Position numbers and translations under genes: made by a program
Shown: in pieces, positions 38,431 through 49,502 of the stretch
Numbering within the stretch: position 1 is the stretch's first letter
Layout: every line of letters starts with the position of its first letter
Assembly (NCBI RefSeq): GCF_024294805.1
Contig: NZ_JANCLU010000017.1
Location: 1 to 64,000, forward strand
Reading direction: 5' to 3'
Length of the DNA stretch: 64,000 nt
Origin: Alsobacter ponti
Lineage (GTDB): Bacteria > Pseudomonadota > Alphaproteobacteria > Rhizobiales > Beijerinckiaceae
The notes under the pieces: generated by a model
The model's input: only the letters and a program-made list of their open reading frames with translations
Database searches by the model: none
Told to the model about the DNA's origin: nothing

Positions 38431-39285
38431 ATGACGGACCTGTTCCCTCCCTACGAGCCCGGTGACGAGCCGCGGCGCCGCCGCTTCAAGCCGGTGCCGC
38501 TGCGGGTTCTGCTGCCCAACATCGTCACGCTGCTGTCGCTGTGCGCCGGGCTCACCGCCATGCGCTACGCCGTGCATGGCGAGGCGCAGATGGACCGCGC
38601 CGTCTACGCCATCCTCGTCGCCGCCGTGCTCGACGGGCTGGACGGGCGACTGGCGCGCCTGCTCAAGGGCACGTCGCGCTTCGGCGCGGAGCTCGATTCG
38701 CTGGCCGACTTCGTCAGCTTCGGCGTCGCCCCGGCCTTCGTGCTGTACACGTTCAGCCTGCACGAGATCGGCTCGCCGGGCTGGATCGTGGCGCTCGCCT
38801 ACGCCATGGCCTGCGCGCTGCGTCTGGCGCGCTTCAACGTGATGATCGACGACCCGGCGCGGCCGGACTGGCAGAAGAACTTCTTCGTCGGCATTCCCGC
38901 GCCGGCCGGCGCGCTCGCCGCGCTGCTGCCGCTCTATCTCCACCTCGACGGCTTCAGCCGGCCGATGGGCTTCGCGGTGGTGGAGGCGGCCTACCTGCTG
39001 TTCGTGGCGCTGATGATGGTCAGCCGCATCCCCACCTACGCGGGCAAGACGCTGGGCACGCGTGTGCCGCGCGAATGGGTGGTGCCGATGCTCATCGCCG
39101 CCGCGCTCGCCGTGGCGCTGATGGTGAGCCACACTTTCGAGATGCTGACGCTGATCACCGTGACGTACCTGGCCTTGATCCCGCTGGGCGTGCGGGCCTA
39201 CCGCCGGCGCGAGCGCGGCGAGGACGTGCCGCCGGAGGTGGTGGCGGCGGCCGCCGCCGGGCTCGACGACAAGCCGCGCCCCTGA
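38431..39285 (+). CDS. pssA: CDP-diacylglycerol-serine O-phosphatidyltransferase
   Basis: A 284-residue integral membrane CDP-alcohol phosphotransferase that makes phosphatidylserine. The catalytic pattern D-x2-DG-x2-AR-x8-G-x3-D-x3-D is complete at residues 68-93 ([13 protein letters not shown] then [10 protein letters not shown]; Asp68, Asp71, Asp89, Asp93). Hydrophobic segments surround it and the tail is charged. Type II pssA next to psd is the usual alphaproteobacterial arrangement. Confidence 0.95.
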   Translation: MTDLFPPYEPGDEPRRRRFKPVPLRVLLPNIVTLLSLCAGLTAMRYAVHGEAQMDRAVYAILVAAVLDGLDGRLARLLKGTSRFGAELDSLADFVSFGVAPAFVLYTFSLHEIGSPGWIVALAYAMACALRLARFNVMIDDPARPDWQKNFFVGIPAPAGALAALLPLYLHLDGFSRPMGFAVVEAAYLLFVALMMVSRIPTYAGKTLGTRVPREWVVPMLIAAALAVALMVSHTFEMLTLITVTYLALIPLGVRAYRRRERGEDVPPEVVAAAAAGLDDKPRP

Positions 39286-39294
39286 GCGCGCGGC

Positions 39295-39654
39295 TCAGTA
39301 CCTGACGCCGCCGGCCAGCCGCTTGGCGTTGGCGCGCACCCTGCGGTGGGCGGGCCGGGCGGCGGCGGCGGCGACGCCGGCCAGGCCGTCCGCGAAGCCG
39401 GCCGGATGGCTGACCTGCCCGAGCATGATCCGCATCCAGAAGCGGCCCATGGCGAACTGGGCGGCGATGGCGCCCTCGATCGCGGCCTCGGCCTTCTCCG
39501 ACACCATGCGCCGCGTCTCCTCGGCCGCGCGGGGTGAGCCGCGCCCGACGCCCATGAGCAGCGGGGCGCGCGCCGCGATGGTGACGCCGGCGGCGATGCC
39601 GGCCTCCACGGAAAACAGGCCGAGCCTGATCGCGTTGTTCAGCATAGGGTCCAT
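39295..39654 (-). CDS. Hypothetical alpha-helical protein
   Basis: A 119-residue, Ala-rich protein of unknown family. The first 90 residues are predicted helical with amphipathic stretches ([39 protein letters not shown]); the C-terminus is basic ([16 protein letters not shown]). Its all-helical, Ala-rich character and lack of signal peptide loosely recall phasin-like proteins, but no motif supports that. ATG at 39654, or the ATG three codons later. Convergent with pssA with a 9-nt gap. Confidence 0.65.
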   Translation of the reverse strand: MDPMLNNAIRLGLFSVEAGIAAGVTIAARAPLLMGVGRGSPRAAEETRRMVSEKAEAAIEGAIAAQFAMGRFWMRIMLGQVSHPAGFADGLAGVAAAAARPAHRRVRANAKRLAGGVRY

Positions 39655-39835
39655 GATCTCACGCTCGCAGCGCCCGGCCGCGCGGCGGGCCGCGAGGTCT
39701 TGGCGGGGGAAGGCGCGCCGGGGGTGGCGCAGTTCACAAATCGGGCCGATTCCAGTACGGTCCGGCCGCGCCGGCCCGGCGAACGGCCCGGCGTTCCGTC
39801 CTCAATACAGCATCCGGACCTCAAGGAAAGATCGC

Positions 39836-40486
39836 TTGCCCGCTTCGGTTCCCGACTGGCGTCCCCGACTTGTGCTCGCCTCGGCCTCGCCGAGACGGCT
39901 GGCCCTCCTCCAGCAGATCGGGATCGAGCCGGATGCGCTGCTGCCCAGCGACATCGACGAGAGCCCGCTGAAGGGCGAGCGGCCCAAGGCCGTGGCCCGC
40001 CGCCTGGCGCGCGAGAAGGCCGAGCGCGCCCGCGCCGTGCTGGCGACCCGCCCGGAGCTCGAGGGCGCGTTCATCGTCGCGGCCGACACCGTGGTGGCGC
40101 GCGGCAGCCGCATCCTGCCCAAGCCCGAGCACGTCGAGGAGGCGGCGCAGTGCCTGCGCCTGCTCTCCGGGCGCGGCCACCGCGTCTATACCGGGCTTGC
40201 GGTGATCGGCCCGCGCGGGGGCCTGCGCGAGCGGCTGGTCGAGACGCGCGTCAGCTTCAAGCACCTCTCGCGGCAGGACATCGAGGCCTATCTCGCCTCC
40301 GGCGAATGGCGCGGCAAGGCGGGCGGCTACGCCGTGCAGGGCCGCGCGGCGTCCTTTGTCACCAAGCTGGTCGGCTCGCATTCCAGCGTCGTCGGCTTGC
40401 CGCTCTATGAAACCGCGGCCATCCTGACGGGCGAGGGCTACCCGCTGCACGCGGCGTGGCTGAACGCCGGAGCGCCCCATGGCTGA
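39836..40486 (+). CDS. maf: Maf-like nucleotide pyrophosphatase
   Basis: A 216-residue house-cleaning pyrophosphatase of the Maf/YhdE group, which hydrolyses dTTP, UTP or modified nucleotides. Motifs: [18 protein letters not shown], the catalytic [13 protein letters not shown] and the [14 protein letters not shown] loop. The TTG at 39836 is selected because AAGGAAAG (39823-39830) lies just ahead and the protein then begins at the family's normal position; longer upstream frames read through non-coding DNA. Its last 8 nt overlap the yacG start. Confidence 0.93.
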   Translation: MPASVPDWRPRLVLASASPRRLALLQQIGIEPDALLPSDIDESPLKGERPKAVARRLAREKAERARAVLATRPELEGAFIVAADTVVARGSRILPKPEHVEEAAQCLRLLSGRGHRVYTGLAVIGPRGGLRERLVETRVSFKHLSRQDIEAYLASGEWRGKAGGYAVQGRAASFVTKLVGSHSSVVGLPLYETAAILTGEGYPLHAAWLNAGAPHG

Positions 40487-40682
40487 CGACGCCGCGCCCG
40501 ACCCCGACGCCCCCACCGGCCGCCCCTGTCCCCAGTGCGGCAAGCCGGCCGTGATGCGCTACCGGCCGTTCTGCTCGAAGCGCTGCGCCGACCTCGACCT
40601 GTCGCGCTGGCTGAACGGCGTCTACGCCATCCCCGCCTCCGAGGCGGACGAGGACGACGAGGACGCCGACACCGAGCGCTGA
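40479..40682 (+). CDS. yacG: DNA gyrase inhibitor YacG
   Basis: A 67-residue zinc-finger protein that binds and inhibits gyrase. The Cys4 zinc site is CPQCGK followed by [17 protein letters not shown], the WLNG stretch being a family landmark, and the C-terminal tail is acidic ([12 protein letters not shown]). Overlap of 8 nt with maf (ATGGCTGA) shows translational coupling, a common maf-yacG arrangement in alphaproteobacteria. Confidence 0.93.
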   Translation: MADDAAPDPDAPTGRPCPQCGKPAVMRYRPFCSKRCADLDLSRWLNGVYAIPASEADEDDEDADTER

Positions 40683-40737
40683 GCCGCGCTTGAACCCCGG
40701 CGGGGGCGGCTCTACACAGGCGGCGGGAGGACCCTGC

Positions 40738-41994
40738 GTGACCGATCTCATCGTCAAGCCCGACGCGCCGGCCTGGGCCGACCTGCCGGCCCACCGCCTG
40801 TGGCTGCTGCGCCAGGCCGACGCGCTGTTCGACCTTTTCGCCGGCGCGGTCGACCCCGCCGGCGGCTTCCACGACCTCGACACCGACGGCAGCCCGATGC
40901 CGGCCGGGGCCAATCCGGCGCGGCAGCTCCATGCCACGACGCGGATGGTCCACTGCTTCGCCATCGGCCACCTGATGGGGCGGCCTGGCTGCGACGCCAT
41001 CGTCGACCACGGCATGGCGTTTCTCTGGAATGGCCACCGGGACGCCGCGCGAGGCGGCTATCTGTGGGGCGTTGGCCCGCAGGGCCCGACCGACGACAGC
41101 AAGCAGGCCTACGGCCACGCCTTCGTGCTGCTGGCGGCCTCGAGCGCCAAGGTGGCGGGCCACCCCGATGCCGACCGCCTGCTCGCCGATGTGACCGAGA
41201 CGCTGCTGACGCGGTTCTGGGAAGAGCGGCATGGCGCGGTCGCGGAGGAGTTCGCGCGCGACTGGACGCCGCTCGGCGACTATCGCGGCCAGAACTCCAA
41301 CATGCACCTCACCGAGGCGCTGATGGCCGCCTTCGAGGCGACCGGCGACGGCCAATACCTGCGCATGGCCGAGCGCATCGCCGACCTCATCGTCAACCGC
41401 CACGCCCGCGCGCTCGGCTGGCGGCTGGCCGAGCATTTCGACGCTGAGTGGGCGCTCGACCGCGACTATTCCGGCAGCCCGATGTTCCGGCCCTACGGCG
41501 TCACGCCGGGCCACTGGCTGGAATGGGCGCGGCTGCTGGTTCAGCTGTGGGAGCTGGGCGGCCGCCGCGTCGACTGGCTGCCCGGGGCAGCGCGCGGCCT
41601 GTTCCTGCAGGCGGTTCAGGACGGCTGGGACCGCGACAAGGGGGGCTTCTACTACACGCTGGAGTGGAGCGGCGCGCCGCGCATCCGCGACCGCTACTGG
41701 TGGCCGTGCTGCGAGGGCATCGGCGCGGCGCACGTCCTGCGCGCCACCACGGGCGAAGCGGTGTTCGAGGAGTGGTACCGCCGCATCTGGAACTTCAGCG
41801 CGGCGCGCTTCATTGACGCGAAGCACGGCGGCTGGGTCCCGCAGCTCGACGACGCGCTGCGGCCCAACAGCGACCCGTTCTTCGGCAAGCCCGACATCTA
41901 CCACGCCCTGCAGGCGTGCCTCATCCCGCTTCTTCCAGCCACGGGAAGCATCACGCGTGGTCTCGTTACACGCGGCGTCTCAATCGAAAGTTGA
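40738..41994 (+). CDS. AGE-family sugar epimerase/isomerase
   Basis: A 418-residue (alpha/alpha)6-barrel protein of the N-acylglucosamine 2-epimerase family, including mannose isomerases, cellobiose epimerases and YihS-like aldose isomerases. Recognisable: PSRQLHATTRMVHCF-like segment (NPARQLHATTRMVHCFAIG), GHAFVLLAASS, QNSNMHLTEALMAAFEATG and PGHWLEWARLLVQLW with the conserved His residues. The GTG at 40738 has GGGAGG (40725-40730) 7 nt upstream; a TTG at 40690 is in frame but lacks a site. The substrate is not determined. It follows yacG by 55 nt and is separated from xylB by a terminator. Confidence 0.9.
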   Translation: MTDLIVKPDAPAWADLPAHRLWLLRQADALFDLFAGAVDPAGGFHDLDTDGSPMPAGANPARQLHATTRMVHCFAIGHLMGRPGCDAIVDHGMAFLWNGHRDAARGGYLWGVGPQGPTDDSKQAYGHAFVLLAASSAKVAGHPDADRLLADVTETLLTRFWEERHGAVAEEFARDWTPLGDYRGQNSNMHLTEALMAAFEATGDGQYLRMAERIADLIVNRHARALGWRLAEHFDAEWALDRDYSGSPMFRPYGVTPGHWLEWARLLVQLWELGGRRVDWLPGAARGLFLQAVQDGWDRDKGGFYYTLEWSGAPRIRDRYWWPCCEGIGAAHVLRATTGEAVFEEWYRRIWNFSAARFIDAKHGGWVPQLDDALRPNSDPFFGKPDIYHALQACLIPLLPATGSITRGLVTRGVSIES

Positions 41995-42109
41995 ATCTCG
42001 CAAACCGAGGCATCCGGGAAAATACTGTCAGCACTTTTGCCAAATTGTCACTTGCGAGTGCTTGTGAGACAAAGAGGATGCTCCTCATCGGAGTTTCCTC
42101 CCAGACTTG

Positions 42110-42133
42110 GCCCGCCCTCGAGGCGGGCTTTTT
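42110..42133 (+). terminator. Rho-independent terminator downstream of the AGE gene
   Basis: Seven-bp stem GCCCGCC (42110-42116) and GGCGGGC (42122-42128) with loop CTCGA and a TTTTT tail (42129-42133), 116 bp after the stop codon. It isolates the AGE gene from xylB. Confidence 0.9.
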
Positions 42134-42237
42134 GTTTCCGGAGGTTGCCGAGTCGCCGGACGTTGCCGGGTCGCTGGCTTCGCGGGGCGCGGCCGTGCTA
42201 CCCGAAGCTTGTTCGTCAGCGGGCGGGAGCTTCCAGC

Positions 42238-43707
42238 GTGGCCACTATTCTCGGCATCGACATCGGCACGTCGGCGGTGAAGCTTGTCCTCGTCGACGAG
42301 GCCGAGCGCGTGATCGCGGAGCGCGACGCGCCGCTCGCCGTGTCGCGGCCGCGGCCCTCCTGGTCCGAGCAGGACCCGCTCGACTGGTGGCGCGCCGTGG
42401 GCGACCTCCTCGACGGGCTGAAGCGCGACGAGGCCGCCGCGCTGGCGGCGGTCGGGGCCATCGGCCTCTCCGGGCAGATGCACGGCGCGGTGCTGCTGGG
42501 AGACGACGACGCGCCGCTGCGTCCCGCCATGCTGTGGAACGACGGCCGCGCGGCGGCCGAGGCCCGCGCGCTGCGGGCGAGCCACCCGCATCTGCCCGCC
42601 GTCGTCGGCGTCCTGCCGATGGCCGGCTTCACCGGCCCCAAGATTCCCTGGCTCGCCGCCCACGAGCCCGACGTGCTGGCGCGCCTGCGCACGGTGATGA
42701 TGCCCAAGGACTACGTACGCCTGCTCCTCACCGGCGAGAAGGCGACGGACATGTCCGACGCGGCGGGCACGTGGTGGCTGGACGAGGCCCGCCGGGAGTG
42801 GTCCGCCGAGGCCGCCGAGGCGACGCGGCTGCCGAAGTCGGCGTTGCCGCGACTTCTGGAAAGCCCGCAGCCCGCCGGCGCGCTGCTCCCGGAACTGGCG
42901 GCGCGGTGGGGCATGGGGCGCGGCGTCGTGGTCGCCGCCGGGGCGGGGGACGCGGCCGCGGGCGCGATCGGCATCGGCTCGGTCGCCGACGGCGACGCCT
43001 TCCTGTCGCTCGGCACGTCCGGGCAGCTCTTTGTCACCACCTCGCACTATCGGCCCGCCCCGGAGACGGCGGTCCACGCCTTCGCGCACGCTCTGCCGGG
43101 CCTGTGGTTCCAGATGGGCGCGATGCTGAACGGGGCAAGCTGCCTGGCCTTCGCCGCCGGGCTGATGAGGGCGGAGATCGAGACGCTGCTGGCCGAGGCC
43201 GAGCGTGGCTTCGCCGGGCCCTCGCGGCTCATCTTCCTTCCCTATCTCACCGGCGAGCGCACGCCGCACGACGACCCGCACGCCCGAGGCGTCCTGTTCG
43301 GCCTGACGCCGGACACCACGCGCGCCGAGGTGATGCAGGCGGTGCTGGAGGGCGTGGCGTTCAGCTTCGCCGATGCGCGCGACGCGCTGGCCGCCTCCGG
43401 CACGCGCATCGGCCGCGCGGCGGTGATTGGCGGGGGCGCGCGCAGCGCGTTCTGGATGCGCATCCTCGCCAGCGTCCTCGGCGTCACGCTGGCGCGCTAC
43501 CAGGGCGGCGCCAAGGGACCGGCCTTCGGCGCGGCGCGGCTCGGCCGGCTGGCGCTGACCGGCGAAGACCCCGCGCGCCTGTGCGCCAAGCCCGCCATCC
43601 TCGACGAAACCGCGCCGGACCCGGCGCTGCACGCGGCCTACGCGCCCCGCCTCGACGCCTACCGCCGCCTCTACGCCGCCCTGCACCCCGAATTCCGCGC
43701 GGGGTGA
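42238..43707 (+). CDS. xylB: Xylulokinase
   Basis: A 489-residue FGGY-family kinase that phosphorylates D-xylulose. The ATPase-fold phosphate-1 loop GIDIGTSAVKLVLVDE is at the N-terminus, GLSGQMHGAVLL and WNDGRA lie in the first half, and LGTSGQLFVTT and VIGGGARSAFWMRILA in the second; the MHG loop and WND are typical of XylB within FGGY. GTG start at 42238, preceded by GGGAGC. xylA or a xylose transporter is not in this window, but rpiA is 29 kb away and pentose phosphate metabolism is expected to receive the product. Confidence 0.92.
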   Translation: MATILGIDIGTSAVKLVLVDEAERVIAERDAPLAVSRPRPSWSEQDPLDWWRAVGDLLDGLKRDEAAALAAVGAIGLSGQMHGAVLLGDDDAPLRPAMLWNDGRAAAEARALRASHPHLPAVVGVLPMAGFTGPKIPWLAAHEPDVLARLRTVMMPKDYVRLLLTGEKATDMSDAAGTWWLDEARREWSAEAAEATRLPKSALPRLLESPQPAGALLPELAARWGMGRGVVVAAGAGDAAAGAIGIGSVADGDAFLSLGTSGQLFVTTSHYRPAPETAVHAFAHALPGLWFQMGAMLNGASCLAFAAGLMRAEIETLLAEAERGFAGPSRLIFLPYLTGERTPHDDPHARGVLFGLTPDTTRAEVMQAVLEGVAFSFADARDALAASGTRIGRAAVIGGGARSAFWMRILASVLGVTLARYQGGAKGPAFGAARLGRLALTGEDPARLCAKPAILDETAPDPALHAAYAPRLDAYRRLYAALHPEFRAG

Positions 43708-43761
43708 GCTATAAGGGCGGACCGGAGGCCCCGCTCAGCAATGGCCTGGCGAGTCCGGCAC

Positions 43762-45047
<1,286 letters not shown>

Positions 45048-45048
<1 letters not shown>

Positions 45049-46076
45049 CAGCGCGCCCGCCACGCGAGGAACCAGTCGACGAAGCGCCGCACGCCCTCCT
45101 CGATGGACGTGGACGGCTGGAAGCCGACCAGCGCCGCGAGGTCGCTGACGTCGGCGAAGGTCTCCGGCACGTCGCCCACCTGCAGCGGCGCGTATTCCTT
45201 GATCGCCTCGCGGCCGAGCGCCTGCTCCATCACCGCGACGAGCCGCATCAGCTCGACGGGATTGTTGTTGCCGATGTTGAATATGCGATAGGGCGCGCGG
45301 CTGCTGGCCGGGTCGGGCGCGTCGCCGGACCAGGCCGGGTCGCCGGTCGGCGGCATGTCGACGAGGCGCAGCATCGCCTCGACGATGTCGTCGACATAGG
45401 TGAAGTCGCGCCGCATCCGGCCGTGGTTGAACAGGGTGATCGGCCGCCCGGCCAGGATGGCGTCGGCGAACAGCCACATCGCCATGTCGGGCCGGCCCCA
45501 CGGGCCGTAGACGGTGAAGAAGCGCGGCCCCGTCGCCGGCAGGCCGTAGGTGTGGGCGTAGCAGTGCGCCATCAGCTCGTTCGCCTTCTTGGTCGCGGCG
45601 TAGAGCGACAGCGGATGGTCGACGTTCTGGTGCACCGAGAAGGGCATGCGCGTGTTGGCGCCGTAGACCGACGACGACGAGGCGAACAGCAGGTGCCTCA
45701 CTTCGGCGCGGCGGCACGCCTCGAGCATGTTGAGGAAGCCGGTGAGATTGGACTCGCCGTAGGCGTAGGGGTTCACCGCCGAGTAGCGCACGCCGGCCTG
45801 CGCCGCGAGGTGGACGACGTGCGTAAAGCCGAAGCGGGCGAACAGCCCGTCGACGGCCTCGCGGTCCTGCAGCGCGCCGCGCACGAAGGTGAACCCGGCA
45901 TGGCGCGACAGCTCGGCGAGGCGAGCCTCCTTCAGCGCCGGGTCGTAATAGTCGTTGACGTTGTCGAAGCCGACGACGCGGCGGCCCTCGGCGAGCAGGC
46001 GCGCCGCCATGTGGAAGCCGATGAAGCCGGCCGCGCCGGTCACCAGCACCGGCGCGTCGATGTCCTTGCCTGCCAC
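45048..46076 (-). CDS. UDP-glucuronate 4-epimerase family protein
   Basis: A 342-residue extended short-chain dehydrogenase. N-terminal VTGAAGFIGFHMA binds NAD; the catalytic triad is Ser in FASSSSVYG and YAATKK (Tyr/Lys). The signature FFTVYGPWGRPDMAM and MRRDFTYVDDIVEA identify the LpsL/CapI group of UDP-glucuronate 4-epimerases, making UDP-galacturonate. Combined with the dehydrogenase it would supply uronic acid units for a surface polysaccharide. The start MAGKDIDAP at 46076 is preceded on the minus strand by a purine-rich GGGGGTCAAGGTC region. Confidence 0.9.
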
Positions 46077-46256
46077 GACCTTGACCCCCGGTGACGCGGA
46101 AAGATGTGATACGCGCGGCCTCGGCCCCCGGCAAGGCCGCCGTGCGCGCGTGCGCGCCAGTAATCGTACCGACGGTTCGGCCTTGAAATTTCGTGCGAAG
46201 TTTGCTGAGGCTGTACGGCTCGGATTTCGAGCTGGGAGATTCGCACAGGGACAGGA

Positions 46257-47831
46257 ATGAGGCTGACACGCCGCTCATTGATGGCTGCCGCCTCGCTCGG
46301 GGTCTTAGGGGGGCTGGCGGGCCGCGCGCCGGGGGCCAGGGCCACGCAGAAATTCGGCATCCGGGCCATCGAGAAGATCGCCTGGGAGCTGGCGTCGCGC
46401 CCTTACCAGCCCGTTTCGGACGTGCTGCCGCCGCAGATCGCCGCGCTCGATTTCGACGGCTGGCGGCAGATCGCGTTCCGTCCCGACAAGTCGCTGTTTC
46501 CCGACCCGACGGACCGCTTCCGGCTGCAAGCCTTCCACCTCGGGCACCTGTTCCGCCGCGCGGTCCACCTCAACGCCATCCGCGACGGGAAGGCGCAGCC
46601 GATCCCGTATCGCAACGAAGACTTCGACGCCGGCAACTCCGGCCTGCAGGCGGGACTGCCGGCCGATCTCGGCCACGCCGGCTGGCGCTTCAACTATCCT
46701 CTCAACGCGCCCGACCGGCACGACGAGCTGATCTCCTTCCTCGGCTCCAGCTATTTCCGCTTCCTCGGGCAGGGGCAGGTCTATGGCCTGTCGGCGCGGG
46801 GCCTGTCGCTGGGCACCGGCCTGCTCGACAACAACGAGGAATTCCCGTTCTTCCGCGATTTCTGGTTCGAGGCCCCGGAGCACGGCGCGGGCGGCGACAC
46901 GGTGCGCTTCTACGCCCTGCTCGACTCGCCGTCCCTGACGGGGGCCTACCAGTTCGACCTCGCGCCGGGCGAGGTGAGCACGCTGGACGTGACGCTGACG
47001 CTGTTCGCGCGCAAGCCGGTCTATCATCTGGGCGTCGCGCCGCTCACCTCGATGTATTTCATCGGGGAAAACGACCGCCACTACAACGACCGCAACAAGT
47101 ACGACGACTACCGCCCCGAGATGCACGATTCCGACGGGCTGCGGATGCATTTCGAGGGCGACGATTGGATCTGGCGGCCGCTGCGCAACCCGCAGGTGCA
47201 GGAGCTGTCCTATTTCCACTCGCGCAAGCTGCAAGGCTTCGGGCTGCTGCAGCGCGACCGGGAATTCGCCGTCTACCAAGACATCGAGCTCGCCTACCAC
47301 CAGCGGCCGAGCTACTGGGTGGAGCCGCTCGGCGACTGGGGCCCGGGGCGGCTGGAGCTGGTCGAACTCGCCACCAAGGACGAGACCGCCGACAACATCG
47401 TCGTCGCCTGGCTGCCGACCGAGCCGCTGCTGCCGGAGCGGCCGGCGACCTACTCCTACCGGATCTCCGCCGGCCTGGAGTTCGAGCAGCCGGCCAATCT
47501 GGCGCAGGTGGTCCACACCTTCCACGCGCCGACCGGGGCGCTCGGCTCGAAGGAGCGCCGCCCGCCCGGCTCGCGCCGCTTCATGGTGGATTTCTCCGGC
47601 GGCCCGCTGCCTTCGATCGGCGAGGACCTGTCGAAGCTGAAGCTCGAGGTGAACGTGCGGGGCGGCCGCCTGCTGAAGGCGTTCATGCGCACCAACGCCC
47701 ATGTCGAGGGCGTGCGCGCCTTCATCGACGTGGTCGGCGTGCCGGTCGACACGATCTATCTCGACGCGCGGCTCAACGGGCCGGACGGGCCGGCGAGCGA
47801 GACGTGGTCCTACCGCTGGAAGGCCGAGTAG
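46257..47831 (+). CDS. opgD: Periplasmic glucan biosynthesis protein (OpgD/OpgG-like)
   Basis: A 524-residue periplasmic protein of the MdoG/OpgD family, acting in synthesis of osmoregulated periplasmic glucans. The leader has a twin-arginine motif (LTRRSLMAAASLG), as in OpgD and unlike the Sec-exported OpgG. The N-terminal domain begins FGIRAIEKIAWELASRPYQP; KSLFPDPTDRFRLQAFHLG, FLGSSYFRFLGQGQVYGLSARG and LGTGLLDNNEEFPFFRDFWFE are family landmarks. No opgH glucosyltransferase is visible here. The ATG at 46257 is preceded by CAGGGACAGGA. Confidence 0.93.
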   Translation: MRLTRRSLMAAASLGVLGGLAGRAPGARATQKFGIRAIEKIAWELASRPYQPVSDVLPPQIAALDFDGWRQIAFRPDKSLFPDPTDRFRLQAFHLGHLFRRAVHLNAIRDGKAQPIPYRNEDFDAGNSGLQAGLPADLGHAGWRFNYPLNAPDRHDELISFLGSSYFRFLGQGQVYGLSARGLSLGTGLLDNNEEFPFFRDFWFEAPEHGAGGDTVRFYALLDSPSLTGAYQFDLAPGEVSTLDVTLTLFARKPVYHLGVAPLTSMYFIGENDRHYNDRNKYDDYRPEMHDSDGLRMHFEGDDWIWRPLRNPQVQELSYFHSRKLQGFGLLQRDREFAVYQDIELAYHQRPSYWVEPLGDWGPGRLELVELATKDETADNIVVAWLPTEPLLPERPATYSYRISAGLEFEQPANLAQVVHTFHAPTGALGSKERRPPGSRRFMVDFSGGPLPSIGEDLSKLKLEVNVRGGRLLKAFMRTNAHVEGVRAFIDVVGVPVDTIYLDARLNGPDGPASETWSYRWKAE

Positions 47832-47927
47832 AGGCGGCTTTCCGCGCCGTGACCGACGCCGGCGCGACCGCGCGGCGGGCTGCGCGCAAGGCGGGCCGGG
47901 CCGGCGCGGCAGTCGCTTGACTTTCCC

Positions 47928-47942
47928 TTTTTGATCAAAAAA
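47928..47942. promoter_or_regulatory. AT-rich palindrome, candidate operator of the first sugar ABC operon
   Basis: TTTTTGATCAAAAA is a perfect 14-bp palindrome, followed by one more A, in a genome near 70% GC. It lies 155-169 bp upstream of the binding-protein start and 5 bp after TTGACT (47917-47922), a good -35 element. A regulator could act here; the neighbouring GntR gene at 52434 is one candidate, but no known box is matched. Confidence 0.4.
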
Positions 47943-48096
47943 GCTGACCCTCGCAACCGGGGTTCAAACGGTTGGAATGTCGCCCCCGGCGCGTCGCCGG
48001 CGGCGTCTTCCTTCCCCGACTCACCCCGGCGCTCAGGCCCGGCGCGCGTCCCCAACGGACGTCGACGACACGGACGGCAAAGGGAGGGACACGACG

Positions 48097-49419
48097 GTGG
48101 CTGAAAAGCATCACTGGACCAGGCGGCGCGTGCTGGGCACGACAATGGCGGGAGCCGCCGCTGCGGCGCTCGGCGGCAAGCGGGCGGCGCTGGCCGCGCC
48201 CGCGCTGCAAAAGGGATCGAAGGTCACCTTCTGGGGCGGCCTCATCTTCTCGGACAAGGCCAACAAGCTTTTGGTCGACACCGTCAACAAATGGGGCGCC
48301 GACAACGGCATCCAGACCGAAGCGGTGATGATCAACCAGAACGAGACCGTGCAGAAGGTCTCGGCCGCGGTGGCGTCCAACACCATGCCGGACGCGCTGG
48401 ACCTCAGCCTCGATCTGCTGCTGCTGCTGTCGCGGCAGGGCCAGTTCCTGCCGCTCGACGACGTCTACGACTCGATCGGCAAGGCGCAGGGCGGCTGGTA
48501 CGCGCCCGTCGCGTCGTCCACCGACACCAGCAAGATCGCCGGCGGGCGCACCGGCATTCCGTTCGGCGTGTCCGGCAACCTGCTGCTGCGCCGCGACGAC
48601 CTGCTCTCCAAGGCGGGGTTCAGCAAGCCGCCGACGACGTGGGAGGAACTCGCCCAGCAGGCCGCCGCCGTCAACAAGCCGCCGCTGTTCGGCCTCGGGT
48701 TGGCGCTCTCCAATGTCGGCGACGGGAATGTCCAGATTTCGGTCATGCAGTCCTATGGGGGGCGCATCGCCGACGACGCCGGCAAGACCGTCACCATCAA
48801 GTCGGACGCGACGCGCGAATATCTGCGCTGGGTGAAGGCGGCGTGGGACAAGAAGCTCTTCCCGCCCGGCAACACGACGTGGGACGGCGCGGGCGACAAC
48901 CAAGCCTATCTGGCGGGGCAGGCGGCCTTCATCGCCAACACCGGCTCGGTGGGCATCGCCGCCAAGTCGCAGGACCCGGAGCTCTACAAGGCGACGCTTT
49001 ACTCTTCGCTGCCGGGCGGGCCGAAGGGCGTGGTGTCCCCCATCGCGCCGCAGCTGCGCGCGGTGCCGAAGTCGAGCAAGAACCCGGACGCCGCCAAGGC
49101 GCTCATCGAGCACCTGGCGCAGCCCGCCTTCATGAACGCCTATTACGAGGCGGCCATCTACGGCCCCGTGCTGCAGGACCAGGCCAAGTTCAAGGCTTTC
49201 ACCGGCGGCGACCCGATCCTCGCCGGCCTGCTGGACCTGGTGCAGAAGGGCACGGCCCCGGCCTATCCGGACGTCTTCAATGCCGGCTACGCGGACATGT
49301 TCAACAACTTCATGATCCCCAAGATGGTCCAGCGCGTCGTCATCGACGGGTGGGACCTCGACAAGGCCATGGACGAGGCGCAGGTCGGCACCCAGGCCAT
49401 CTACGACAAGTACAAGTAA
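48097..49419 (+). CDS. Sugar ABC transporter substrate-binding protein, first importer
   Basis: A 440-residue family-1 solute-binding protein. The GTG at 48097 follows GGGAGGGA by 7 nt; the N-terminus then carries a twin-arginine signal (TRRRVLGTTMAGAAAAALGG). The mature protein opens VTFWGGLIFSDKANKLL and shows DLLLLLSRQGQFLPLDDVY and GRTGIPFGVSGNLLLRRDDL, typical of sugar-binding proteins, with the ligand cleft in the middle. The operon continues with two permeases and mannonate dehydratase; no ATPase gene is present. The sugar is unknown; position suggests a uronate-containing glycoside. Confidence 0.9.
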   Translation: MAEKHHWTRRRVLGTTMAGAAAAALGGKRAALAAPALQKGSKVTFWGGLIFSDKANKLLVDTVNKWGADNGIQTEAVMINQNETVQKVSAAVASNTMPDALDLSLDLLLLLSRQGQFLPLDDVYDSIGKAQGGWYAPVASSTDTSKIAGGRTGIPFGVSGNLLLRRDDLLSKAGFSKPPTTWEELAQQAAAVNKPPLFGLGLALSNVGDGNVQISVMQSYGGRIADDAGKTVTIKSDATREYLRWVKAAWDKKLFPPGNTTWDGAGDNQAYLAGQAAFIANTGSVGIAAKSQDPELYKATLYSSLPGGPKGVVSPIAPQLRAVPKSSKNPDAAKALIEHLAQPAFMNAYYEAAIYGPVLQDQAKFKAFTGGDPILAGLLDLVQKGTAPAYPDVFNAGYADMFNNFMIPKMVQRVVIDGWDLDKAMDEAQVGTQAIYDKYK

Positions 49420-49502
49420 GGCACGCGCGAAGGCGGGCGGCGCGCGCCGCCCGCCGGCCCGTGGCGCGCGATCCCCCGGTCCGCGCGCAGTCCCGGAGCA
49501 CC

